From NCBI RefSeq assembly GCF_002007605.1, contig NZ_CP019799.1, forward strand, positions 1,612,001-1,676,000: a stretch of 64,000 bases of DNA, read 5' to 3'. The position numbers and the translations under genes were made by a program. Below are positions 29,950-37,728 of the stretch, one piece after another (position 1 is the stretch's first letter; each line of letters begins with the position of its first letter). The stretch comes from Cellvibrio sp. PSBB023. GTDB lineage: Bacteria > Pseudomonadota > Gammaproteobacteria > Pseudomonadales > Cellvibrionaceae. The notes under the pieces are model-generated. The model was not told where the DNA came from, searched no databases, and saw nothing but the letters and a program-made list of their open reading frames with translations.

Positions 29950-32166
29950 ATGACCACTACCATCTCGCAGGCAGTTACAACTGTATCCGCTACGTCTCGC
30001 ACCGCACATCGCCCCGGACTTAAGCCATTGGTATTGGCGTTGCTGGCGATTTCTGCCAGCCAATCAAGCCTTGCCCAGCAAACCGAACAAACCAAAAAAG
30101 CGGTTATGCCAACCGTCGTTATTGAGGCGATGAGCGAGCAGGACCCCAGTAAAAGCTACACCAATTACAAGCAGGCCAAGGTCAACCGCAATGGGCAGGA
30201 TGTCAAAGACACGCCGCAAACCATCGACACCATTGATGTGCAGAAATACAAACTCTATGGCGTGAACGATTTGAGTGTGATGCTCGCCGGTACACCGGGC
30301 GTAAATACCCAGTACGACATGCGTGGCGATGGCATCATGATTCGCGGCTTCAGCGCCGACAGCAATGACATCTACCGCGATGGCGTGCGTGAAAGCGGTC
30401 AGGTAAGACGCAGCACTGCCAATGTCGAGCGCATTGAAATCCTCAAAGGCCCGGCCTCCCTGCTTTATGGCCGCAGCGCAGGCGGTGGTGTTATCAACAT
30501 GGTGAGCAAGTACGCCAACTTTGAATCACCCAGCAGTGTCGGTGTGTATGCAGGTAGTTGGGATTCAAGAGGCTTGACCTTGGATGTCAATCAGGTAACC
30601 AGCGAAAACCTTGCCGTGCGCGTGACTGGTGAAGTGGGCGATAGCGACAGCTTCCGCAAAGGCATTGAAAACGACATCCGCATGATCTCCCCCAGCTTTA
30701 CCTACAATAATCGCGAGGGTTTGGAGTGGACGGTGCAATACACCTATGACGAACTTACCCGCACACCGGATCGCGGCCCAACCTACGAAAGCTTGCCCGC
30801 AGGTACTCCCATACGTACCAGTTTTGCCCAAGAAGGTGACTATGTGGAGGACATACTGAACGTGTTGCGCTCGGATGTGCGCTACCAGTTAACGGAAAAC
30901 TGGAAGCTGCACTGGAGCCTTAGCCAGCGTGAAGCCGAGCAGAATTTTGACCACTTCTTTGGCGGCACCTGGTGCGGTCAAAACGGGCTGACACCCACAG
31001 GCACCAACTGTGATTGGCAGGGACTTGTCCGTCAAAACAGCTATGCATGGCAAGAGACCATGAACAAAACAACGGCCAATTCCGTTGAACTACAAGGCGA
31101 GTTCAACACCGGTAGCCTGCAACACAACATCATGGTCGGCATCGACTCAGCATGGGAGGATCGCGAGCCGCAGCTTTACGTCAACCGTGCGCCACTTCTC
31201 TACGGTTACGTCAACCCCTTTACTGGAGAGAAGCGCAGTGACCGCGGCACCATAGCTCGCCCCGCAGCCAGCACCGACAACAAACACACCGCTGAATCCC
31301 AAGCGATGTTCGTACAGGATGTCATCACTCTGGTACCCAGCGTCAAGCTGGTAGTAGGCGCACGCTACGACTGGTATGAATTTGAATCCACAAATCAATT
31401 GCTGGCACCTGGAGCAGCCAACCGCAGCCGCAATTACAGCGACAACAATATCAGCCCCAGCGTGGGTGTCGTGTGGCAACCGGTGGAAGCACACAGCATT
31501 TATGCCTCCTACAACAAAAGTTTTGCCCCTTACGGCGGGCGCAGCATGCTAAGCGTAGATACCAGCAGCAGCGCCGTGTATGACGCAGAGCCGCAGTTTC
31601 AGGAGCAGTATGAAGTGGGCATTAAAAGCGATTGGCTTGAGCACCGCCTAAACACCCAGTTCTCGGTGTTCAATATCGAGAAGAACAATATTCGCTACCG
31701 TCCCGATCCCGACAATGACCCCTACACCTGGGCGGTACAAGGCAAGCAGCGTTCACGCGGTGCCGAATTCAGTTGGATCGGTCGCGTTATTGATAGCGTC
31801 TATGTTCGCGGTGGATACGGTTGGCAAGAGGCCACAGTGATTGAGGATGTAGTAACGCCAGCGCTGGTGGATAACTACCTCGCCAATACCGGCAAAGAAA
31901 GCGGTAATGTGTTTGTGCGCTATGTACCTTCCGATAACTGGTACATGGAAGCCGGCGTTACTCACATGGGCAGCCAGTGGACAAACCTTGCCAACACTGC
32001 GCGCCTTGAGGGTTATCAACGCTTTGATGCAGCCATAGGCTACAGCCTGCGCAACATCAATATCACCCTGGCGGTATCCAATCTCAATGACGAGGAATAC
32101 TGGCGCTCATCGTCCATGCCCGGTTCACCACGCAATGTTTTACTGCGCGCGAACTACCAGTTCTAA
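29950..32166 (+). CDS. TonB-dependent siderophore receptor
   Basis: This 738-residue outer-membrane ferrisiderophore receptor has an N-terminal leader of unusual length (basic and Thr-rich, with the hydrophobic core LVLALLAISASQSSLA at about 27-42). A TonB-box-like MPTVVIEA follows near residues 53-60, then the plug domain (about 85-200, with IMIRGFSADSNDIYRDGVRE and VERIEILKGPASLLYGRSAGGGVINMVSK) and a 22-strand barrel ending in aromatic YQF. It belongs to the FhuE/Fiu-like siderophore receptor subgroup. The ligand is not predictable. GGGGA lies close before the ATG. A Fur-box-like element upstream indicates iron repression. It is monocistronic as far as seen. Confidence 0.9.
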   Translation: MTTTISQAVTTVSATSRTAHRPGLKPLVLALLAISASQSSLAQQTEQTKKAVMPTVVIEAMSEQDPSKSYTNYKQAKVNRNGQDVKDTPQTIDTIDVQKYKLYGVNDLSVMLAGTPGVNTQYDMRGDGIMIRGFSADSNDIYRDGVRESGQVRRSTANVERIEILKGPASLLYGRSAGGGVINMVSKYANFESPSSVGVYAGSWDSRGLTLDVNQVTSENLAVRVTGEVGDSDSFRKGIENDIRMISPSFTYNNREGLEWTVQYTYDELTRTPDRGPTYESLPAGTPIRTSFAQEGDYVEDILNVLRSDVRYQLTENWKLHWSLSQREAEQNFDHFFGGTWCGQNGLTPTGTNCDWQGLVRQNSYAWQETMNKTTANSVELQGEFNTGSLQHNIMVGIDSAWEDREPQLYVNRAPLLYGYVNPFTGEKRSDRGTIARPAASTDNKHTAESQAMFVQDVITLVPSVKLVVGARYDWYEFESTNQLLAPGAANRSRNYSDNNISPSVGVVWQPVEAHSIYASYNKSFAPYGGRSMLSVDTSSSAVYDAEPQFQEQYEVGIKSDWLEHRLNTQFSVFNIEKNNIRYRPDPDNDPYTWAVQGKQRSRGAEFSWIGRVIDSVYVRGGYGWQEATVIEDVVTPALVDNYLANTGKESGNVFVRYVPSDNWYMEAGVTHMGSQWTNLANTARLEGYQRFDAAIGYSLRNINITLAVSNLNDEEYWRSSSMPGSPRNVLLRANYQF

Positions 32167-32365
32167 GGAAAATTTACACAGCAATCGTCATCTAGCGCAG
32201 AGGGAACTGCGCAGCTCTCCCTATCCAGCTCCGCACATATCCCCATCACACAACAATCAAAACTTCTTTTGCAAACGCTTTGGCGCCACAGTATATTCGC
32301 GTGCCTTTTGATACACATAAAACCCGCCCAACCCATACACTTCCCTGCAAGGAATCAGCAACGAC

Positions 32366-33556
32366 ATGGATCTCTCCACGAACGATAAAAACCGCCTCTA
32401 TGGTCTGGATACACTGCGCGCTATCGCCATTATTATTGTGTTGATCTACCACTACAAAGTGGTGGTCAGCCGGGAAAATATCTTCGGGTTTATGAGCCAA
32501 CTGGGTTGGACAGGCGTGGATTTATTTTTTGTCCTGAGCGGTTATTTGATTGGCAACCAGATTCTTTCAGCCATTGCCAAAGGCCAAGAGTTTTCGCTCA
32601 AGCTGTTTTACATTCGACGCTTACTGCGCACCCTGCCCAATTATTATTTTGTACTTGCACTGTATTTCCTGTTTCCCCTGGCGCTAAGCGGCACAGCAAC
32701 CGCCCCGCTCTGGTCTTTTTTAACCTTCACCCAAAATCTGGATATGCGCGCCGGCGAAACCTTTACCCATTCCTGGTCGCTGTGTATTGAAGAGCAGTTT
32801 TATATTTTCTTTCCCATTATTGCCCTGCTATTTGCCTTCATCAAACAATCTGTTACCTGGGCCTGGATAGCACTGGTGGGCGCTATATTACTTGCTATGT
32901 CGCTGCGCGGATTCAATTGGTATACCCATGGCGAAACTGCCATCTCCAGTCAGGCATTTATGGAGCACATCTATTACTCCAGCTTTACCCGCTTTGACGA
33001 ACTCTTACCCGGCGTGGCAATTGCAATGCTGAAAAACTTTCACCCCACAACCTATGCAGCAATATTACGCAGAGGCAATCTTCTGTTGGCGATGGGTGTT
33101 ATTTGCGTGGGAGTCATGTTCTATCTGTTCCATAACTACGCCTATATCAAGGATTACGGAACCAGCTTTTCAGTGACCACATTTGGCTATTCATTCCTGG
33201 CAATCAGTTTTGCCATTCTGGTACTCGCCGCCCTCAGCCCAACTTCGGTATTACACCGCATACCTATTCCCGGCGCCGCTAGCATCGCACTCTGGTCCTA
33301 TGCCATTTACCTCATCCATAAACCCTTGTTTCAGGTAATGAAAGCACCACTCACAGACTATGGCATTGATATCAATGGCGGAATGGGCGTGGCAATTATT
33401 ATGGGAGTCAGTGTCTTTTGTGGCTGGGCACTCTACTTCTGTGTTGAATCGCCTTTTATGGCACTACGTGCGCGGTACTTCCCCTCTAACGTCCAAGCGC
33501 CTTTCACTCACCAGCCAGCAGCAATGGCGAGCGACACAAAACACGCAGCACGTTAA
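32366..33556 (+). CDS. Acyltransferase 3 family membrane protein (OafA/YrhL type)
   Basis: This 396-residue polytopic inner-membrane protein has about ten hydrophobic segments. The N-terminal family motif LDTLRAIAIIIVLIYHY includes the catalytic-type His29, followed by GVDLFFVLSGYLI (about 50-62), the RRLLRTLPNYY segment, HSWSLCIEEQFY, and a C-terminal CVESPF that closes the family fold. Members transfer acetyl or other acyl groups to sugars, peptidoglycan, lipids or antibiotics. It sits between a siderophore receptor and the sigma-factor triad, so it might acylate a siderophore or an envelope glycan. That link is positional inference only. No Fur box is seen directly before it. Confidence 0.85.
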   Translation: MDLSTNDKNRLYGLDTLRAIAIIIVLIYHYKVVVSRENIFGFMSQLGWTGVDLFFVLSGYLIGNQILSAIAKGQEFSLKLFYIRRLLRTLPNYYFVLALYFLFPLALSGTATAPLWSFLTFTQNLDMRAGETFTHSWSLCIEEQFYIFFPIIALLFAFIKQSVTWAWIALVGAILLAMSLRGFNWYTHGETAISSQAFMEHIYYSSFTRFDELLPGVAIAMLKNFHPTTYAAILRRGNLLLAMGVICVGVMFYLFHNYAYIKDYGTSFSVTTFGYSFLAISFAILVLAALSPTSVLHRIPIPGAASIALWSYAIYLIHKPLFQVMKAPLTDYGIDINGGMGVAIIMGVSVFCGWALYFCVESPFMALRARYFPSNVQAPFTHQPAAMASDTKHAAR

Positions 33557-33586
33557 TTTGGCATTGAAACCCGCCTTTCATTCAAA

Positions 33587-33611
33587 GATAATGATAACAA
33601 ATATCATTTGC
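33587..33611 (+). promoter_or_regulatory. Fur box upstream of the FecI-type sigma gene
   Basis: GATAATGATAAC followed by AAATATCATTTGC contains two overlapping Fur-type arms and begins with a perfect GATAATGATAA half of the consensus. It ends 7 bases before the sigma factor ATG, so binding would block initiation directly. The 13-mer ACAAATATCATTT (33597-33609) recurs at 37684-37696. Confidence 0.8.
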
Positions 33612-33618
33612 ATCCTTG

Positions 33619-34143
33619 ATGGGGCGATTTGTGAGTGGAGTTGGTTCAAACGAGACGCAAGACCTTGGCACCCTGTTTCGGGAGCATCAACCCTGGCTGC
33701 GCGGTTGGTTGAGCAAAAAGACTGGCTGCCCGCAAAGTGCGGCCGATCTTGCGCAGGATACTTACCTCAGACTGCTGGTATCCGGTCATTTGCCCTCACC
33801 AGCTCAGTCACGCTGTCATCTCACCCAAATTGCCAAAGGCTTGATGATTGACCTCTTTCGCCGTAAGCGACTGGAACAGGCTTATCTGAACAGCCTCAGT
33901 GATCTGCCGGAGCCAGAGGTGCCTTCGGCAGAAATGCAGGTGCTGCTGATCGAACGATTGATTGAAATCGACGCACTGCTACACAAGCTCCCCCATAAGG
34001 CACGTACCGCCTTTTTGCTGAATAGGCTTGAAGGCCTGAGTTACCCTGAGATCGCTAAGCGGTTGAGTGTTAGCGTGTCATCTATCGAAAAGTACATTGC
34101 CCTGGCGCTGATTAGTTGTTACCGGGCAACCTATGAAAACTGA
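33619..34143 (+). CDS. FecI-type ECF sigma factor (iron starvation sigma)
   Basis: This 174-residue ECF sigma factor has region 2 at about 15-80 (LFREHQPWLRGWLSKKTGCPQSAADLAQDTYLRLL, with the conserved DLAQDTYLRLL of the FecI group) and region 4 at about 110-165 (LPHKARTAFLLNRLEGLSYPEIAKRLSVSVSSIEKYI). It directs polymerase to a receptor-gene promoter when released by FecR. Start choice: an in-frame TTG at 33616 precedes this ATG, and a GTG at 33631 has GGGG upstream; the region before all three is occupied by a Fur box. Its end overlaps the fecR-like gene by 11 bases, indicating coupled translation. Confidence 0.92.
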   Translation: MGRFVSGVGSNETQDLGTLFREHQPWLRGWLSKKTGCPQSAADLAQDTYLRLLVSGHLPSPAQSRCHLTQIAKGLMIDLFRRKRLEQAYLNSLSDLPEPEVPSAEMQVLLIERLIEIDALLHKLPHKARTAFLLNRLEGLSYPEIAKRLSVSVSSIEKYIALALISCYRATYEN

Positions 34144-35110
34144 GCCAACAACAGCATCGCAGATAGACCCTGGAATAGTGGAGGAAGCCAGCCACTTACT
34201 TGCCAGGTATTGGGCAGCACCTGAAGATCCGGAACTCCTTGCCAAGTGCAACGTCTGGCGCGCGGCACACCCACAGCACGAGTTGGTCTGGCAACGCTTA
34301 CAAACCTTTGGGCAAAAGCTGGATGATATTCCCACCACTATTGCGCGCCATGCCTTGCTGGAATCTCCCAGCACCTCGCGCCGTGCCACCTTGAAACTAT
34401 TCACTACGGCGGCGGTTATAACAGGCGCAGGCTACGTCCTTCACCGCCCCCATTTCTGGCAACAACAGTTTGCAACATATCGCACGGCGCTTGGTGAAAC
34501 ACGCCAGATACGCCTGGAGGATGGCACCCGAGTGTGGATGAATACCGCCACCAGCCTGGACGTTGAATTCACCAACCTCCGCAGAGTGATTCTGTACAGC
34601 GGTGAAATATTTGTCGAAACCGGTAAAGATCCTCAAGCACGCCCATTCATTCTGGTTACAGCTCAGGGGGATGTTCGCCCCATAGGGACACAATTTAACT
34701 TGCGCGCCCTGCCCGACAAGATCGCCGTCGGTGTTTATGACGGCAGCGTTGAATTGCTGACCGCCACAACCAAACAACGCTTGCGACTTGATGCTGGCCA
34801 ACAAGCCCAGTTTTCCAGCAGCCATATCTCAACCCCGGATAACGCCGGGGCAACGCCCGCCTGGACCACAGGATTTCTTGCCGCCGAGCGCATGACACTC
34901 AGCGAGTTTGCCCAAGAATTGTCGCGCTACAGACGCGGAAAAATACAATGCACCAGCGAGGTGGCGGCTATGCAATTAACCGGCGTCTTTAGCATCAAGG
35001 ACACCGACCGCGCCCTGATGAACCTCACTAAAGCGCTACCGATTGAACTGGAGTATAGAACGCGCTACTGGGTTCTTATCAAGGCGCGCCAAGGGAAGCG
35101 AGAGAAATGA
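34133..35110 (+). CDS. FecR-type anti-sigma/sigma regulator
   Basis: This 325-residue single-pass inner-membrane regulator has a cytoplasmic DUF4880-type N-terminal domain (about 12-55), one transmembrane helix (about 86-103), a periplasmic FecR domain (about 115-210, with LEDGTRVWMNTATSLDVEF and GTQFNLRA), and a C-terminal STN-like region (about 255-320). The membrane segment is preceded by SRRATLK (82-88), a twin-arginine-like motif, in line with reports that FecR proteins cross the membrane by the Tat pathway. It receives the signal from the STN domain of the receptor downstream and controls the sigma factor upstream. It overlaps the sigma gene by 11 bases. Confidence 0.92.
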   Translation: MKTEPTTASQIDPGIVEEASHLLARYWAAPEDPELLAKCNVWRAAHPQHELVWQRLQTFGQKLDDIPTTIARHALLESPSTSRRATLKLFTTAAVITGAGYVLHRPHFWQQQFATYRTALGETRQIRLEDGTRVWMNTATSLDVEFTNLRRVILYSGEIFVETGKDPQARPFILVTAQGDVRPIGTQFNLRALPDKIAVGVYDGSVELLTATTKQRLRLDAGQQAQFSSSHISTPDNAGATPAWTTGFLAAERMTLSEFAQELSRYRRGKIQCTSEVAAMQLTGVFSIKDTDRALMNLTKALPIELEYRTRYWVLIKARQGKREK

Positions 35111-35222
35111 TGAAAAGGTAAGCAAGAGTAATGGTAAAAAATATTTATTTTTTATTGAGGGTTTTTGCTTCTGATACGGAAAGGAGTTAACACACAACAT
35201 CCTATCGAGATCAGGAAACACT

Positions 35223-37550
35223 ATGCGCAAACCCCATCGCCCACTACCAACCTTATTATCCGCTGTTATTGCAGCCTCCCTCTTGGGAACAACAACATTG
35301 TTTACTCAAGCGCTGGCGCAAACACCACCCACAGCAAGCAACAGCTTGATTGCGTTTGATATTCCCGCTGGCAACCTTGATCAAGCACTCAACCAGATCG
35401 CACTCATCGCCAAGGTGGAAATTATTGCCGATGCAAGCCTCACCCAAGGGAAGCGCACCAATGGATTCAAAGGCGCTTACACACTCGACGCCGCACTCAA
35501 CTTACTGCTACAAGAAAATGGCTTGGCGCATAGCCACAACAATTCGGTCATCACCCTGGAGCGCGCCAAACCGCTGGGTAAGCTGGCTACTGTCAAAGTC
35601 ATTGCCAGCGGTGAAAAACTGAATCGCAGCGAAAATGAAACGCTCTCCAGCGTGGACATTACCACCGCGGAAGAAATCGTCGCCCACGGCGATACCAACC
35701 TGCAAAATATCATGGAGCGCACTCCCGGCGTTTATTCGCAATCCGCCAATGAAAACTGGGGAATTCGCGGCGTCCCGGCTTCCGGGTTTGATGACCAAGG
35801 CCCTGCCGCCATGAATGGTGCGGTATCGGTTTATGTGGATGATGCCGTGCAAGCGCATCGCATGATTACCTTTAACCCGCTGCACCTGTGGGATATGGAA
35901 CAAGTTGAAATTTACAGCGGCGCACAATCCACCACCCAAGGGCGTAACACCCTGGCAGGCGCGGTGGTATTGCGAACCAAAAACCCCACCTTTACCCCTG
36001 AATTTGCCCTGCGCACTAATGCCGGCACTTACGGTGAGCGAGGCGTATCCGCCATGGCAAGCGGCGCACTCATTGATGGAGTCCTCGCGGCGCGTATTGC
36101 CATTGACTCACAACATTACGATGGCTACATCACCAATAAAACGCTCAATATCGATGCCAATCCCTTGGAAGCGCAGAATATTCGCGGAAAATTATTATTT
36201 ACTCCCACAGAAAAAATAAATGTTTTGTTTACCGCTGCGCGCACCAAACACAGTACCGGCACCAATGCCGTTGCGGCAACCGCCGGTAAGCCGGATTATT
36301 TTCACCTTTATGAAAATACCGAAAGCGACACCAACATTACCCAGGATGCCCTAACCCTGAAAGTGGATTACACACTGGACGACCACTGGACCTTCACCAG
36401 TATCACCTCCAGCACCCAGGTAGCTTTCACCTCGCTACTGGATTTTGACCAACTGCCCAGCGCCACCCAAACCATTGTACGTAACCACGAACAGGAACTT
36501 GCCAATCAGGAATTTCGTTTGGGTTACAACACAGAAAAAATTACCGGTTTTATCGGTGCCTATTACGGCAGAGTGGATGGAAAAGTGGATGACCAATTAA
36601 TGGCAGGTTCAGTGGTTGCACTGGATTTAAAAGCCGACACTACGATTAATAATGCAGCGCTGTTTGGCGAAATAAATTGGGAGTTTATTGACAACTGGCA
36701 GTTGATCGGCGGGCTGCGCTATGACCGCGAAAAAAATGAAACCGACATTCGCTACCCCTTAAATCCGGCGCGTTCAGCACAAAGCGAAAAAGATACCGAT
36801 GTATTCCTGCCCAAGATCGGCATTAGCCACAATCTGTCAGAAAACCAATTGATTGGCCTGACTTGGCGACGCGGCTATCGCAGCGGTGGTGTTAACCTGC
36901 GCACCAATACTAGCCATGTTCCCTATGATCCTGAATTCACCAAAACAACAGAGCTGTCCTGGCGCGGCAACTGGTTTAATGAGCAACTGCAAGCTCGCGC
37001 CAATCTCTATCACACTGACTGGATCGACCAACAAATTACCTTCCTCGATGACAATAATAACCGTCAGGTAGCCAATGCAGCCGAAAGCAAAATGCAGGGC
37101 ATTGAATTTTCGGCCAGCTATGCCCTAAGTCCCAATCTCAGCTTGAGCGCTGGCGGTGCCTATAACCATACCGAGTATCTGGAGTTTATTACCAACGGCG
37201 CAAACTATAGTGGTCAGGCGTTTTTATTCGCCCCGAAAACCATGGCCACCCTTGGCGCGAATTATCGCTTTGATAATAGCTGGATGATAGGTGTGGATCT
37301 GGTTCATCAGGGTGACCGCACTTCAGCCTATTTAACCGACTCCAGTGGCGAAGTCATAGGCGAACGCCGTAGCGACAACACCACCTTGGTCAATCTCAAT
37401 GCTGAAATCACCTTGTTCGATTCACTCATCGTTAATGGGTATGTTCGCAACCTGTTCGATACCCGTTATATCACCAACAACCAAGGCGATACCCTGCTGG
37501 ATGTGGGCGCACCACTGACCCTTGGCGTTGCACTGAGCTACTACTTCTAA
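35223..37550 (+). CDS. TonB-dependent transducer (receptor with N-terminal STN signalling domain)
   Basis: This 775-residue outer-membrane receptor is of the FecA/FpvA signalling type. It has a signal peptide (about 1-33, ending ALAQ) and an STN domain (about 42-118, with FDIPAGNLDQALNQIA and GAYTLDAALNLLL) that contacts FecR in the periplasm. A TonB-box-like ATVKVIAS follows (about 122-129), then a plug (about 140-260) and a barrel ending ALSYYF. The receptor domain resembles the general FyuA/CirA-like group rather than FecA itself, so the ligand is open. AGGA lies seven bases before the ATG. It is 112 bases downstream of the fecR-like gene, and no Fur box was found in that gap, consistent with activation by the sigma factor. 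Confidence 0.92.
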   Translation: MRKPHRPLPTLLSAVIAASLLGTTTLFTQALAQTPPTASNSLIAFDIPAGNLDQALNQIALIAKVEIIADASLTQGKRTNGFKGAYTLDAALNLLLQENGLAHSHNNSVITLERAKPLGKLATVKVIASGEKLNRSENETLSSVDITTAEEIVAHGDTNLQNIMERTPGVYSQSANENWGIRGVPASGFDDQGPAAMNGAVSVYVDDAVQAHRMITFNPLHLWDMEQVEIYSGAQSTTQGRNTLAGAVVLRTKNPTFTPEFALRTNAGTYGERGVSAMASGALIDGVLAARIAIDSQHYDGYITNKTLNIDANPLEAQNIRGKLLFTPTEKINVLFTAARTKHSTGTNAVAATAGKPDYFHLYENTESDTNITQDALTLKVDYTLDDHWTFTSITSSTQVAFTSLLDFDQLPSATQTIVRNHEQELANQEFRLGYNTEKITGFIGAYYGRVDGKVDDQLMAGSVVALDLKADTTINNAALFGEINWEFIDNWQLIGGLRYDREKNETDIRYPLNPARSAQSEKDTDVFLPKIGISHNLSENQLIGLTWRRGYRSGGVNLRTNTSHVPYDPEFTKTTELSWRGNWFNEQLQARANLYHTDWIDQQITFLDDNNNRQVANAAESKMQGIEFSASYALSPNLSLSAGGAYNHTEYLEFITNGANYSGQAFLFAPKTMATLGANYRFDNSWMIGVDLVHQGDRTSAYLTDSSGEVIGERRSDNTTLVNLNAEITLFDSLIVNGYVRNLFDTRYITNNQGDTLLDVGAPLTLGVALSYYF

Positions 37551-37626
37551 CACACCCGACAGGCAAGCCATGGACGGCACCGCAATCCCCCGTGACATAT
37601 CCCCCACTAAAAAGAATCCACTCACA

Positions 37627-37645
37627 GATAACAATAATTCTCAAT
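37627..37645 (+). promoter_or_regulatory. Weak Fur-box-like element upstream of receptor gene 37729
   Basis: GATAACAATAATTCTCAAT matches 12 of 19 positions of the Fur consensus. It lies about 85 bases before the ATG, upstream of two stronger sites. Confidence 0.4.
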
Positions 37646-37683
37646 AGAGCTTTTTCGTGCCATCGATTACTGGTAAAGTGCGC

Positions 37684-37715
37684 ACAAATATCATTTAGCA
37701 ATAATTATCATTTAC
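37684..37715 (+). promoter_or_regulatory. Tandem Fur-box-like elements upstream of receptor gene 37729
   Basis: ACAAATATCATTT (37684-37696, shared with the sigma gene site) is followed by AATAATTATCATTTAC (37700-37715, identical to the site before receptor gene 29950). Together they form a double site ending 13 bases before the ATG. Confidence 0.75.
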
Positions 37716-37728
37716 TTGGGATTTACCT

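Noticed and set aside
32195..32212. Six-base inverted repeat GCGCAG/CTGCGC after receptor gene 29950
   Set aside because: No T-run follows; too weak to call a terminator.
35176..35190. Shine-Dalgarno-like AAAGGAG upstream of the STN receptor gene
   Set aside because: No start codon lies at usable spacing. The real start at 35223 has its own AGGA.
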